Shown: piece after piece, positions 16,653-25,707 of the stretch | Numbering within the stretch: position 1 is the first letter of the stretch | Layout of the letters: every line of letters begins with the position of its first letter | NCBI GenBank assembly: GCA_963739625.1 | Contig: CAVUAU010000004.1 | Span: 1-64,000 of the forward strand | Source of the DNA: Salinimicrobium sp963739625 | Lineage (GTDB): Bacteria; Bacteroidota; Bacteroidia; Flavobacteriales; Flavobacteriaceae | DNA length: 64,000 bases | Direction: 5' to 3' | The notes under the pieces: model-generated | Database searches by the model: none | Told to the model about the DNA's origin: nothing | The model's input: only the letters and a program-made list of their open reading frames with translations | Translations under genes and position numbers: made by a program

Positions 16653-18551
16653 ATGAGTGACGCGTTAAAACACGAATGTGGAATTGCACAGATAAGGCTT
16701 CTCAAGCCCCTCGAGTATTACAAGGAAAAATATGGCACTGCTTTCTACGGGGTGAACAAGATGTACCTGATGATGGAGAAGCAGCACAACCGCGGCCAGG
16801 ACGGTGCCGGGTTTGCCAGTATTAAGCTGAATACGCAGCCGGGAGACCGATACATTAGCCGGGTGCGCTCAAATGCTGCCCAACCCATTCAGGACATTTT
16901 CGCGCAGATCAACCAGCGCATCAATCAGGAGATGAAAGATCATCCAGATTATGCAGATGATGTTGCCCTTCAAAAAAAGCATATTCCGTACATAGGCGAG
17001 GTTTTCCTGGGGCATGTTCGCTATGGCACCTTCGGAAAAAATTCCGTGGAAGCCGTTCACCCTTTCCTGCGCCAGAACAACTGGATGCACCGTAACCTCA
17101 TCGTTGCCGGAAACTTCAACATGACCAACGTGCACGAGCTTTTCAACAATCTCGTTGAACTGGGCCAGCATCCAAAAGAGAAGGCCGATACCGTTACTGT
17201 AATGGAAAAGATTGGTCATTTTCTTGATGATGAAGTGCGAAAACTCTATAAAAAGCTAAAAAAGGAAGGCTACTCCAAGGTTGAGGCCTCACCTTTGATC
17301 GCCGAGCAGCTCAACGTGGCGAAGATCCTAAGGAAATCTGCCAAGGACTGGGACGGTGGGTATGCGATGGCCGGGCTTTTGGGTCACGGAGATTCTTTTG
17401 TTCTTCGCGATCCTGCAGGAATTCGCCCCGCATATTATTACCAGGATGACGAGGTGGTAGTTGTAGCTTCGGAAAGGCCGGTGATCCAAACCGTATTTAA
17501 CGTGAACCTGGAAGATGTGCATGAGTTGCCACCGGGAAATGCGATCATCACCAAAAAGAGCGGAAAGGTCAAGATCAAGAAGATCCTGGAGCCTTTGGAG
17601 CGGAAAGCCTGTTCTTTTGAACGTATCTATTTCTCCCGCGGAAGTGACGCCGAGATCTACCAGGAGCGTAAACATCTTGGGAAACTGTTGATGCCGGAAG
17701 TACTAAAGGCCATAAATCATGACACGATCAATACCGTGTTCTCCTTCATTCCCAACACAGCCGAAGTCTCTTTCTACGGAATGGTAGAAGCGGCACAGGA
17801 TGAGCTTAACAGACAAAAGAATGACACCATTCTTGCCGAAAAAGAATCGCTCACAGATGAAAGACTGCAGGAGATCCTGGCGTACCGTTTAAGGACAGAG
17901 AAAATTGCCATTAAAGACGCGAAGCTGCGAACCTTCATTACCGAAGACAGCAGCAGGGATGATCTTGTGGCTCACGTCTACGATGTCACTTATGGAGTGG
18001 TAAAGCCCGAAGATAACCTGGTGATCATTGATGACAGTATCGTGCGTGGGACCACTCTCAAGAAGAGTATCATCAAGATGATGGACCGCCTCAATCCTAA
18101 AAAGATCATCGTGGTTTCCTCTGCACCGCAAATTCGTTATCCAGACTGCTACGGAATAGACATGGCCAGGTTGGAAAATCTTGTCGCCTTCCAGGCAGCA
18201 CTTGAGCTGCTAAAGGAAAACGGCAAATACGACATCGTGGAAGAAGTTTATAAAAAGTGCCTGCAGCAGGTAGAACTGGAGGATAAAGAGGTGAAGAATT
18301 TTGTCAAAGAGATCTATGATCCTTTTACAGATGAGCAGATTTCAGATAAGATCGCCGAGCTGCTGAGCGAAGAAAGTGTAAAAGCCGAAGTGAAGATCAT
18401 TTATCAAAGCGTAAAAAACCTTCATAAGGCCTGTCCACATAACCTTGGAGACTGGTATTTCACGGGAAATTATCCCACTTTTGGAGGGAACAGGGTAGTG
18501 AACCGTGCCTTTATCAATTTTTACGAAGGAAACACCGATAGAGCCTATTAA
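16653..18551 (+). CDS. purF: Amidophosphoribosyltransferase-like protein (long form)
   Basis: 632 residues; ordinary PurF is about 470-510. An N-terminal class II glutamine amidotransferase domain begins with Cys9 in KHECGIAQIRL, so an eight-residue propeptide would have to be removed to expose the nucleophile, as in B. subtilis-type PurF. RGQDGAGFASI and GHVRYGTFG are the amidotransferase motifs. The phosphoribosyltransferase domain has the PRPP loop VIIDDSIVRGTTLKKSI and SSAPQIRYPDCYGIDM. Extra length lies in inserts (for example around HPDYADDVALQKKH) and a C-terminal extension (ACPHNLGDWYFTGNYPTFGG). It probably makes phosphoribosylamine, the first step of purine synthesis, but a specialised paralogue is possible. 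Confidence 0.85.
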   Translation: MSDALKHECGIAQIRLLKPLEYYKEKYGTAFYGVNKMYLMMEKQHNRGQDGAGFASIKLNTQPGDRYISRVRSNAAQPIQDIFAQINQRINQEMKDHPDYADDVALQKKHIPYIGEVFLGHVRYGTFGKNSVEAVHPFLRQNNWMHRNLIVAGNFNMTNVHELFNNLVELGQHPKEKADTVTVMEKIGHFLDDEVRKLYKKLKKEGYSKVEASPLIAEQLNVAKILRKSAKDWDGGYAMAGLLGHGDSFVLRDPAGIRPAYYYQDDEVVVVASERPVIQTVFNVNLEDVHELPPGNAIITKKSGKVKIKKILEPLERKACSFERIYFSRGSDAEIYQERKHLGKLLMPEVLKAINHDTINTVFSFIPNTAEVSFYGMVEAAQDELNRQKNDTILAEKESLTDERLQEILAYRLRTEKIAIKDAKLRTFITEDSSRDDLVAHVYDVTYGVVKPEDNLVIIDDSIVRGTTLKKSIIKMMDRLNPKKIIVVSSAPQIRYPDCYGIDMARLENLVAFQAALELLKENGKYDIVEEVYKKCLQQVELEDKEVKNFVKEIYDPFTDEQISDKIAELLSEESVKAEVKIIYQSVKNLHKACPHNLGDWYFTGNYPTFGGNRVVNRAFINFYEGNTDRAY

Positions 18552-18639
18552 GGCGGGCCTTTCTGACGTTCAACGATAAAAAATTGCCATTCATCTATTT
18601 TCCCTGCACTTTATCTAAAAAAGGAAAAAAGACAGATTA

Positions 18640-18730
18640 TATTATCTACTTTAGCTAAGCCATAACATAAGTAGGTTAAGTTCATGGTAGATTTGGGGCA
18701 AAAAAGGTGGAGCTTTCCACCTTTTTTATT
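18640..18730 (+). ncRNA. Candidate small RNA, copy A
   Basis: From 18651 to 18727 this segment is almost identical (one substitution, one A-run length change) to the reverse complement of 44426-44504. It ends in a textbook terminator, stem GGTGGA/TCCACC preceded by an A run and followed by T6. Just upstream TACTTTAG (18648-18655) resembles a -7 box. The shared core includes CATAACATAAGTAGG and TTCATGGTAGATTTGGGG. A short frame starting at the internal ATG is not conserved between copies because of the A-run indel, arguing against a peptide. The transcript would be about 65-75 nt. An alternative reading is a duplicated terminator-type repeat. Confidence 0.5.
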
Positions 18731-18790
18731 TTCTATACTTTCCTCCTCCATTTTCCCCGGCACAATCCAATCCTTCACCAAAACACTTGT

Positions 18791-18807
18791 CAAAAATGAC
18801 ATTTTTG
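18791..18807. repeat. Palindrome of the AAAAATGNCATTTTT family
   Basis: 17-bp palindrome CAAAAATGACATTTTTG in the purF-oadB spacer, about 65 bases after the small-RNA candidate. Confidence 0.7.
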
Positions 18808-19007
18808 GAGCTTGATATTTTTGGCCACTGAGCCACTAAATTTCTGTCAGCCAATTCATTTCGGCGCCAACTTTCAAGATTATTCGTGAATTCGTGGCTC
18901 TTTTAAAGACCTTTCAAAAATGCCACTTTTGGATCCTATTATAACTGGAAAGACATCAGTGCCTCCGTGGCCACAGAAATTCTGAATTTTAAACCCGAAA
19001 TTCTGAA

Positions 19008-20262
19008 TTACATCAAGAAGCTCATCATAATACCCGCAGCCACGGCAGAACCTATCACTCCACTCACGTTGGGTGCCATGGCGTGCATCAACAGGTGATT
19101 TGAAGGATCACTTTTGATCCCTTCCAGTTGCACCACCCTTGCACTATCGGGCACCGCCGATACTCCGGCAGCACCTATTAATGGATTGATCTTGCTGTCT
19201 TTGCTCAAAAACAGGTTCATTACTTTGGCGAAGATCAAACCACCCGCAGTAGCGATCACAAAAGATGCGGCACCCAGGAGAAAGATCTTAATCGATCCGG
19301 CAGTGAGGAAAACATCGGCCTGAGTAGAGGCTCCAACGGTTATTCCAAGTAAAATGGTCACAATATCTATCATTTTTGTACGTGCGGTTTCCGCCAACCT
19401 TTCAGTGACACCGCTTTCCTTCAGCAAATTTCCGAAGAAAAGCATCCCGAGCAAAGGCATGGCGGTAGGCGAAATAAAGGTAGTTAATAAGAATCCTATA
19501 ATGGGAAACAGGATCTTCTCCAGTTTAGAAACGGCTCGCGGCGGCTTCATCCTTATCAACCGTTCCTTTTTAGTGACCAAAAGTTTCATTATTGGAGGTT
19601 GAATCACAGGCACCAGAGCCATATACGAATAAGCGGCAATAGCAATACTTCCAATAAGCGCGGGCGCGAGTTTAGCTGAAGCAAAAATAGCGGTCGGTCC
19701 GTCTGCGCCACCAATAATCGAGATCGCTCCCGGCTTCATGCACTTCAAAACCAAGAGCTACTGCACCTATAAAAGTTCCGAAGATACCTACCTGTGCAGC
19801 TGCACCCAGTAACATGAGCCTCGGGTTCGAGATTAGCGATGAAAAATCGGTCATAGCACCAATCCCCAGAAAGATCAAAGGCGGATAGATCCCTTTGGTC
19901 ACCCCAAAGTACAGGTAGTTGAGCACAGACCCTTTTTCGTAGATGCCAACGCCTATTCCCTGCTGAAAAGGGATGTTTCCAAGCATGATCCCCATCCCAA
20001 TGGGAATGAGTAAAAGAGGTTCATAATGGTATTTTATTGCCAGAAAAATAAAGAACAGGCCCACGCATATCATCGCCAGGTTCTGCAATTGTACGTTGGC
20101 AAATCCCGTATAATCCCAGAATTGTTCCAGGCCCCGCATGAGGCCGCTGCTGCTCTCCGAGACATCGGGAAAAAGGTCCTGCGCCATCACTTTTCCGCCG
20201 GTGAATAATGGGATGAGGTAAAGAACGATAAGAATTCCCAAGACGGTTAAAAACTTTTTCAC
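19008..20262 (-). CDS. oadB: Sodium-translocating decarboxylase beta subunit (frameshifted)
   Basis: Multi-spanning inner-membrane protein that couples decarboxylation of a biotin-bound carboxyl group to sodium export. The N-terminal part has a hydrophobic signal-like segment, then helices such as LLLIPIGMGIMLGNIPFQQ and PPLIFLGIGAMTDFSSLISNP. The conserved sodium-site motif SIIGGADGPTAIFASAKLAP follows, then PLLGMLFFGNLLKESG and GAAGVSAVPDSARVVQ. One extra base near 19730, directly before the GGADGPT motif, splits the frame; corrected length is about 417 residues, normal for the family. It is the last gene of the minus-strand decarboxylase operon. The substrate is probably methylmalonyl-CoA or oxaloacetate, judged from the carboxyltransferase. 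Confidence 0.92.
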
Positions 20263-20309
20263 GGTATCACTTTTTTGAAGAGTTGGAGCTTTTAATTTGT
20301 GCCTGAATT

Positions 20310-20738
20310 TTAGCCAATGGTTAGCAGAATATCATTCTGCAACACTGCATCTCCCGGTTTAACTTTGATCTCTTTAATTATTCCGTTTTCATCGGCCAGA
20401 ACATGGTTTTCCATCTTCATTGCTTCCAGGACCAACAGCTCATCACCTATTTTCACTGTATCCCCCTCCTGCACCTTCAGCTGAATAATGCTTCCGGGGA
20501 GTGGTGCAAACACGGGAAATCCTCCCGTTGATGTATTTTTCTTTATCTCCCCTTCTCCGGGTTTATGCTCTACCCTTTCCCGAACCAGTTTTGGCGTTTT
20601 TCCCGGTTTTTTCATCTCGTGGCGCACCTCTACCACATACTCGGTCCCGTTCACCTCAAGGGTAGCAAGCTCATCATCAAAATCCTTTAGGTGAACCGAG
20701 TAGGAGTTGCCGTTGATGGTAAAATCAAATTTCTTCAT
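20310..20738 (-). CDS. Biotin carboxyl-carrier subunit of the decarboxylase
   Basis: 142 residues. The C-terminal biotinyl domain has the attachment motif LLVLEAMKMENHVLADENG; the lysine between the two methionines carries biotin. Before it, PVFAPLPGSIIQLKVQEGD forms the first half of the barrel. The N-terminal 40 residues (FTINGNSYSVHLKDFDDELA) are a typical lead domain, joined by a charged linker. It shuttles the carboxyl group between the carboxyltransferase and the membrane beta subunit. It sits one base after the gamma subunit gene. Confidence 0.92.
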   Translation of the reverse strand: MKKFDFTINGNSYSVHLKDFDDELATLEVNGTEYVVEVRHEMKKPGKTPKLVRERVEHKPGEGEIKKNTSTGGFPVFAPLPGSIIQLKVQEGDTVKIGDELLVLEAMKMENHVLADENGIIKEIKVKPGDAVLQNDILLTIG

Positions 20739-20739
20739 A

Positions 20740-21108
20740 TCAATAAGTTTTTGCGGGATAATTATTCACACCATAGATCTTGGAGCTCCAGGGCGAATAG
20801 GTCCTCGAAACCCTTTTTATGGTCAGCACCCCGCTTTCTTCATCGTGTTGCTCTTTAAAATAAAGGCTCAAAGCCATTCCAATTGCCGCGCTCACCTCTC
20901 CCGAAAGATATTTTTCTCCCTGCTTAGCCTCAAATTTTTCCTTTTTTAAAGCTCCCGGTTTTTTGCTTTTTTGAGCCCCCATTGCCAATAACTTCGGAAG
21001 ACTTTGAAAGCAGAACACAAGCAGCACCAGCGCCAGGAATACCACGCCGTAACCAACCACTGTTATGATCCATATTTCTGACCAGTCGATCATCATTGAA
21101 TAGCTCAT
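20740..21108 (-). CDS. oadG: Decarboxylase gamma subunit (OadG family)
   Basis: 122 residues with a single N-terminal membrane helix (IWIITVVGYGVVFLALVLLVFCF) and a charged soluble tail, the layout of OadG/MmdD gamma or delta subunits that tether the soluble carboxyltransferase to the sodium-pumping beta subunit. The short block AAIGMALSLYF in the tail recalls the conserved IAAAIALYL-type segment of Bacteroidota members. It lies 12 bases after the carboxyltransferase gene and one base before the biotin carrier. The family is poorly conserved, so context carries much of the call. Confidence 0.82.
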   Translation of the reverse strand: MSYSMMIDWSEIWIITVVGYGVVFLALVLLVFCFQSLPKLLAMGAQKSKKPGALKKEKFEAKQGEKYLSGEVSAAIGMALSLYFKEQHDEESGVLTIKRVSRTYSPWSSKIYGVNNYPAKTY

Positions 21109-21120
21109 CTTTTCGGCTTT

Positions 21121-22681
21121 TTAAAGAGGGATGTTTGAGTGCTTTTTTGGAGGGTTCGTCAACTTCTTGGTCTGCAGCGTTTGCAGTCCTCTAATGATCC
21201 TGAAGCGCGTATTCCGCGGTTCGATAACATCATCGATGTACCCGAAGGACGCAGCCTGGTATGGATTGGCAAATTTTTCCTTGTACTCTGCCTCTTTTTC
21301 TTTTTTAAACTTCTCTCTTTCTTCGGAATTTTCTATCGCACTCATCGCCTTTCCTTCGAGCACTTCAATGGCTCCCGAAGCACCCATCACAGCGATCTCT
21401 GCCGATGGCCAGGCATAGTTAAGGTCCCCCCGAAGCTGTTTGCAGCTCATCACATCATGTGCTCCGCCATAAGATTTCCTCAGCGTAATGGTGATCTTGG
21501 GAACTGTGGCCTCTCCATAAGCGAACATCAATTTAGCTCCGTGAATTATGATTCCGGCATATTCCTGGCCGCTGCCGGGAAGGAATCCGGGTACATCCAC
21601 AAAGGTGAGCACAGGAATATTGAAGGCATCGCAGAACCTTACGAACCTTGCAGCCTTCCGTGAAGCATCACAGTCGAGGACGCCGGCGAGAAAGTTGGGC
21701 TGATTGGCTACAATTCCCACAGATTCACCATTCATTCTTCCAAAACCCACGATCATATTTTTTGCGTAGTTCCTGTGCACCTCTAAAAATTCGCTGTCAT
21801 CGAGCACACGAAAGAGCACCTCCAGCATGTCGTAAGGCTGGTTGGGATTCTCGGGAATGATCTCGTTGAGAAAATCATCCATGCGGTCAATGGGGTCATT
21901 CGTGCTGAAGACCGGTGGTTCCTCCAGGTTGTTCTGCGGAAGATAAGACAGCAGCTTTCTTATAAGCAACAAGCCATTCTCTTCAGCTGGACACCATGAA
22001 ATGCGATACCCCCGACTTTGAAGCGTGAATTTTGGCGCCTCCAAGGTTCGCGACACTTATCTCCTCACCGGTCACGGTTTTCACCACTTTTGGACCGGTG
22101 ACAAACATATAGGAGTTCTCCTCGGTCATCATAACAAAATCTGTAAGCGCGGGAGAATACACGGCACCGCCGGCACAAGGCCCAAAAATGGCAGAAATTT
22201 GCGGTATTACCCCGGATGCAAGGATGTTGCGTTCAAAGATCTCTGCGTAACCCGCCAGGGAAGTTACTCCTTCTTGAATTCGGGCGCCACCACTATCGTT
22301 GATGCCAATTACAGGGGCACCTGCTTTCATAGCCATGTCCATGATCTTGCAGATCTTCTGCGCAAAAGTTTCAGAAAGAGAGCCTCCAAAAACGGTAAAA
22401 TCCTGCGAAAAGACATAGACCACACGGCCGTCAATGGTACCGTGCCCGGTCACCACGCCATCGCCGGGCACCTTGTTGTTTTCCATTCCAAAGTTGGTGC
22501 AGCGATGCGTGACAAACATGTCAAACTCCTCAAAACTGCCCTCATCCAAAAGAATTTCAATTCTTTCCCTGGCAGTTAATTTTCCTTTCTCATGCTGGGA
22601 GTCGATCCTTTTTATACCTCCTCCCAGTCTCGCGGTTTCCCGCATTTTGATCAATTCGTTGACCTTTTCCTGCCCCGTCAT
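21121..22681 (-). CDS. mmdA: Carboxyltransferase subunit (methylmalonyl-CoA decarboxylase / acyl-CoA carboxylase beta type), frameshifted
   Basis: About 519 residues after correcting one extra base near 21990. Crotonase-fold carboxyltransferase motifs are visible: LLDEGSFEEFDMFVTHRC, VYVFSQDFTVFGGSLSE, GINDSGGARIQEGVTSLAGY, SAIFGPCAGGAVYSPALTDF in the N half, then PVLTFVDVPGFLPGSGQEY, TITLRKSYGGAHDVMSCKQL and AEIAVMGASGAIEVL in the C half. The family includes propionyl-CoA carboxylase beta and methylmalonyl-CoA decarboxylase alpha; the neighbouring gamma, biotin and beta sodium-pump genes favour the decarboxylase. It heads the operon and would decarboxylate (R)- or (S)-methylmalonyl-CoA or a related acyl-CoA. 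Confidence 0.9.
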
Positions 22682-22749
22682 AGTAGTAGACTTTTATTTT
22701 AAACAATCTTTTTTGCGCATTCCGGAATAAATTTCCATTTAGACGCTAC

Positions 22750-24384
22750 CTATGACAGGTCGTCGGGCATCTTGTGATGCTCATCTATGAGCGGTGCACC
22801 TTCAATAATAAATTGTGAAGCTTCTTTGGAGTATTTTTCAAAATTCAGGTGGAAAGAGTGCGCAAGCTGAATCGATTTTTGAACGTAAGCCGATTTTTGA
22901 AGCCAGGTGTTCATTGGGTTCATAATTTCTGAAGGAACCCCGGGACAATACTTCGGCATATTCAATCCAAAAATAGGGTGCATCTCATAATCAACTTTTT
23001 GAAGCTCTCCCTTCAGAATTTCCGAAATCATCGTCCTTGTATACTTCAGCTTAATTCTGGATCCCACTCCAAAAGGTCCTCCACTCCAGCCGGTGTTGAT
23101 CAACCACACATTCACCCCGGATTTTTCCATTTTTCGGCTCAACATTTCAGCGTAGACCGTTGGGTGCAAAGGCATGAAAGGTTCTCCAAAACAGGCTGAG
23201 AAAGAAGGTACAGGTTCGGTAATTCCGGCCTCGGTGCCCGCGACTTTAGCAGTGTAGCCCGAAATGAAATGATAAGCCGCCTGCCCCGGAGTGAGTTTTG
23301 AAACCGGAGGCAAAACTCCAAAGGCATCACAGGTCAAAAAGAAGATGTTCCTGGGGTTTTTAGCGTATGAGTTCTCCTGAATATTCTCAATATGATAGAT
23401 GGGATAGCTTACGCGGGTATTTTGAGTGATGCTGTCGTCCATAAAATCCACTTCCCCGTCAGCCTTTAAAACCACATTTTCCAACATGGCTCCCGGTTTG
23501 ATCGCCCTATATATCTCCGGTTCCTGCTCTTCGGTAAGGCCAATTACCTTAGCGTAACAACCGCCCTCAAAGTTAAAAACCACGTCATCTTCGGTCCAGC
23601 CGTGCTCATCATCTCCAATGAGTCTGCGGTCTGGATCTGCAGAAAGTGTGGTTTTACCTGTGCCCGAAAGTCCAAAGAAAATTGCCGTATCACCTGTCTC
23701 TCCAACGTTGGCTGCACAGTGCATGGGCAGTACATTTTGTTCTACGAGCAGGCTAAGGTTAAGGGCCGAAAAAATCCCTTTTTTTATCTCCCCGGTGTAG
23801 GCCGAGCCCCCAATAAGCACGATCTTTTTACTGAAGTTAAGTATACTGAAGTTGCCCTGACGAAGTCCGTACTTTTCCGGTTTTGGCTCCACGTATCCCG
23901 GAGCGCACAGCACCAACCAGTCTTCTTCAAAAGTTGCCAGCTCTTCTTCCTTCAATCTCAGGAACATGTTCTTGACGAAGAAATTCGACCAGGGATATTC
24001 GGTAATGCTGCGCACATTCATTCGAAAATCAGGATGAGCGCAAACATAACCATCGTGCACAAAAACCTCTTTTCCCTTGAGGTAATCCACCAATCTTTCA
24101 TAAAGCTGGTCAAAATTTTCTGAAGAAACAGGCTTATTGATCTTGCCCCACCAAACTTTTTCGCGCGTATAATCATCCTGAACTATAAACCTGTCCTGCG
24201 GTGAACGGCCGGTGAATTTCCCGGTGTTCACCACGAGAGTCCCGTTGGTGGTCTCTGTGCCCATACCACGGGAAACAGTGATCTTTTGCAATTCCTCTCC
24301 GGGGAGGTTCCAGTGCACTTTGGCTCCTTTGATCCCGTACTTTTGAAGGGTTTTTCTTTTTCGAGCTGCGACTATTTTTGTCAT
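22750..24384 (-). CDS. pckA: Phosphoenolpyruvate carboxykinase (ATP)
   Basis: 544 residues, full length. Motifs: TGRSPQDRFIV near the N-terminus, the metal and substrate region around MHCAANVGETGDTAIFFGLS, a Walker A-like loop GLSGTGKTTLSADPDR, and LIGDDEHGWTEDDVVFNFEGG. It interconverts oxaloacetate plus ATP with phosphoenolpyruvate, CO2 and ADP, the entry to gluconeogenesis or, in reverse, CO2 fixation during fermentation. It lies upstream of the sodium-translocating decarboxylase operon on the same strand, 68 bases away, so both sets of C3/C4-acid genes are adjacent. No obvious -7 promoter was found. Confidence 0.97.
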   Translation of the reverse strand: MTKIVAARKRKTLQKYGIKGAKVHWNLPGEELQKITVSRGMGTETTNGTLVVNTGKFTGRSPQDRFIVQDDYTREKVWWGKINKPVSSENFDQLYERLVDYLKGKEVFVHDGYVCAHPDFRMNVRSITEYPWSNFFVKNMFLRLKEEELATFEEDWLVLCAPGYVEPKPEKYGLRQGNFSILNFSKKIVLIGGSAYTGEIKKGIFSALNLSLLVEQNVLPMHCAANVGETGDTAIFFGLSGTGKTTLSADPDRRLIGDDEHGWTEDDVVFNFEGGCYAKVIGLTEEQEPEIYRAIKPGAMLENVVLKADGEVDFMDDSITQNTRVSYPIYHIENIQENSYAKNPRNIFFLTCDAFGVLPPVSKLTPGQAAYHFISGYTAKVAGTEAGITEPVPSFSACFGEPFMPLHPTVYAEMLSRKMEKSGVNVWLINTGWSGGPFGVGSRIKLKYTRTMISEILKGELQKVDYEMHPIFGLNMPKYCPGVPSEIMNPMNTWLQKSAYVQKSIQLAHSFHLNFEKYSKEASQFIIEGAPLIDEHHKMPDDLS

Positions 24385-24469
24385 GGCTTTGGAATTTAAA
24401 TGGGTTGTGTTAATTGATGCCAGGGCGTTGCGCCAGGCAGAAAGTTTTAGTTTCTCACATTTTCAAAAG

Positions 24470-25249
24470 CTAGTCCAGCACGAGCAGGGGCACGTTTGTA
24501 TGCAGGCTTAAATACCTGGTAAGCTTTCCCTGTGATGCGACGCCATTCTTGAGATGCGTATTAGGCATAATAGCCAGCATATCTATATCATGTTTTTCGA
24601 TATAGTCAAGAATGCCTTTTTCTATATCCTCATTCTCAGCAAAAGAGTGGTGAGAATAGAACATTTCAAGGAAGTACTGCAATGTGTTCTCATTGCTCTC
24701 ATCATCTTCGGAATATGACGCGGCTACAGGAGATCTCTGCACGGTAAGCACATGCACCTGGGCTTTGAACTTTCTTGAAACGTCAAGCAGTACATAGAGC
24801 GGGGAACGATCTGCGATCCTTTCCTGCCCTACCGAAAGAATGATGGTATTCAACCTGAATTTTTTGAATTTTTCAGGAATTACCAGCACCGGCAGGTCGG
24901 CTTCGTGAACAAATTTTGAGGTGCGGGTCACGAGATCATCTTCCTCCATTTCAGCACCTTTGGTGCCCATTATGATGAGATCAATTTCCAACTGCTGCTG
25001 AATTTCAATAATAGTAGAGACCAATTCACCAGATCTAATCAAGGTATGAAGCCGTGGATTCAGAGGATTCTTGTACTTCTTAACCAGTTTATCAAACTTT
25101 TCTTTAATGTCCTTTTCCATTAAAGTCCCATCCTTTATGTGAAGAAGATGTAGATTGATAGATGGATCGTGGTCTGCGAATTTTACCGCGTAATCTAAAG
25201 CATTTAGTGAAACTTTAGAGAAATCGAGAGGAATAAGGATGTTTTTCAT
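24470..25249 (-). CDS. Universal stress protein with two Usp domains
   Basis: 259 residues with tandem Usp folds. Domain 1 starts MKNILIPLDFSKVSLNALDYA, with the nucleotide-binding-type glycine run less canonical at LIIMGTKGAEMEEDDL, and VPEKFKKF closes it. Domain 2 starts LNTIILSVGQERIADRS and ends HTNVPLLVLD. Such proteins are cytoplasmic and respond to starvation, oxygen limitation or redox stress, often under FNR-type control. The upstream region holds a -7 box and a TTGAC-N4-GTCA palindrome consistent with that. Confidence 0.88.
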   Translation of the reverse strand: MKNILIPLDFSKVSLNALDYAVKFADHDPSINLHLLHIKDGTLMEKDIKEKFDKLVKKYKNPLNPRLHTLIRSGELVSTIIEIQQQLEIDLIIMGTKGAEMEEDDLVTRTSKFVHEADLPVLVIPEKFKKFRLNTIILSVGQERIADRSPLYVLLDVSRKFKAQVHVLTVQRSPVAASYSEDDESNENTLQYFLEMFYSHHSFAENEDIEKGILDYIEKHDIDMLAIMPNTHLKNGVASQGKLTRYLSLHTNVPLLVLD

Positions 25250-25293
25250 GACGAGAAGTTATAAGGTGTAAAAGAAAATCCTTTTTATATACC

Positions 25294-25301
25294 TAAAGAT
25301 A
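25294..25301 (-). promoter_or_regulatory. Promoter -7 element of the universal stress protein gene
   Basis: Minus-strand TATCTTTA, one mismatch to TAnnTTTG, about 45 bases before the ATG. No good -33 TTTG at the standard distance, which fits an activator-dependent promoter. Confidence 0.5.
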
Positions 25302-25324
25302 ACCTCGCGACGACCCTGTAATCA

Positions 25325-25336
25325 TGACAAATGTCA
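25325..25336 (-). promoter_or_regulatory. FNR/Crp-like operator upstream of the universal stress protein gene
   Basis: Palindrome TGACA-AA-TGTCA; on the minus strand it reads TTGACATTTGTCAT, close to the FNR-type TTGAT-N4-ATCAA layout. Its centre lies about 43 bases upstream of the start site expected from the -7 box, the usual place for a class II activator. This is inference from position and symmetry only. Confidence 0.4.
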
Positions 25337-25536
25337 ATTGCCAAACGAAAGTAATTAACATTTCGGGCACGAAAACGATTGAAGTTTTCAGCTTTCAAAT
25401 TTCTTCGGAAAAAATCTGACAAAAACGCAGCTATCCCGCTGAAGATGAGCAGCTGCAGCAGCAGAGGGAGGATTTCCAAAAATGGAAACAGGAGGGACTT
25501 TTATGGTATTGAGAATTGCCAAAAACCTGAAGAAAA

Positions 25537-25605
25537 GCAGACTCAAAAAAGGCATTTTTGAAGCTCTTTTTTGCTGTGGTTTTATAAGCCACGGATGCAC
25601 CAATT
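25537..25605 (+). repeat. Dispersed repeat R2 (partner at 9731)
   Basis: Shares the order GACTCAAAAAAGGC, then TTTTTG, then CTCTTTTTTG, then GCTGTGGTTTTATAAGCC and ACGGATG with copy R1, same orientation. The TCAAAAA-AGGCA-TTTTTGA core is itself an inverted repeat. Confidence 0.6.
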
Positions 25606-25707
25606 TCTAATTTTGATCAGTGCATCAGTGCCAGTTTATTCGATATCAAAAAAGAAAAAAAATTTGTATTCGGGGCAAAGAAAAGAGAACCCTGTAAAAT
25701 GGCATTT

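Larger units (their letters stand above)
18552..19007. other. Non-coding spacer with small-RNA candidate and repeats
   Basis: No protein gene is supported between purF and the convergent decarboxylase operon. The spacer contains the 78-bp terminator-ended element (18651-18727), an AAAAATGACATTTTT palindrome (18792), a TTCGTGAATTCGTGGCT segment near 18883 resembling one near 9827, and an A/T-rich near-palindrome CAAAAATGCCACTTTTG near 18916. Confidence 0.7.
25250..25707. other. Non-coding spacer between usp and lpxH
   Basis: Short open frames here show no protein-like features. The segment holds the usp promoter and FNR-like site, repeat copy R2 (25537-25605) and A-rich sequence around 25645. 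lpxH transcription ends into this spacer without an obvious terminator hairpin. Confidence 0.6.

Noticed and set aside
18611..18802. 63-codon minus-strand frame over small-RNA candidate copy A
   Set aside because: It runs through the terminator hairpin, has low-complexity content and is not preserved in copy B.
25285..25479. 64-codon minus-strand frame upstream of usp
   Set aside because: No motif, no start context, and it overlaps the usp promoter and FNR-like site.
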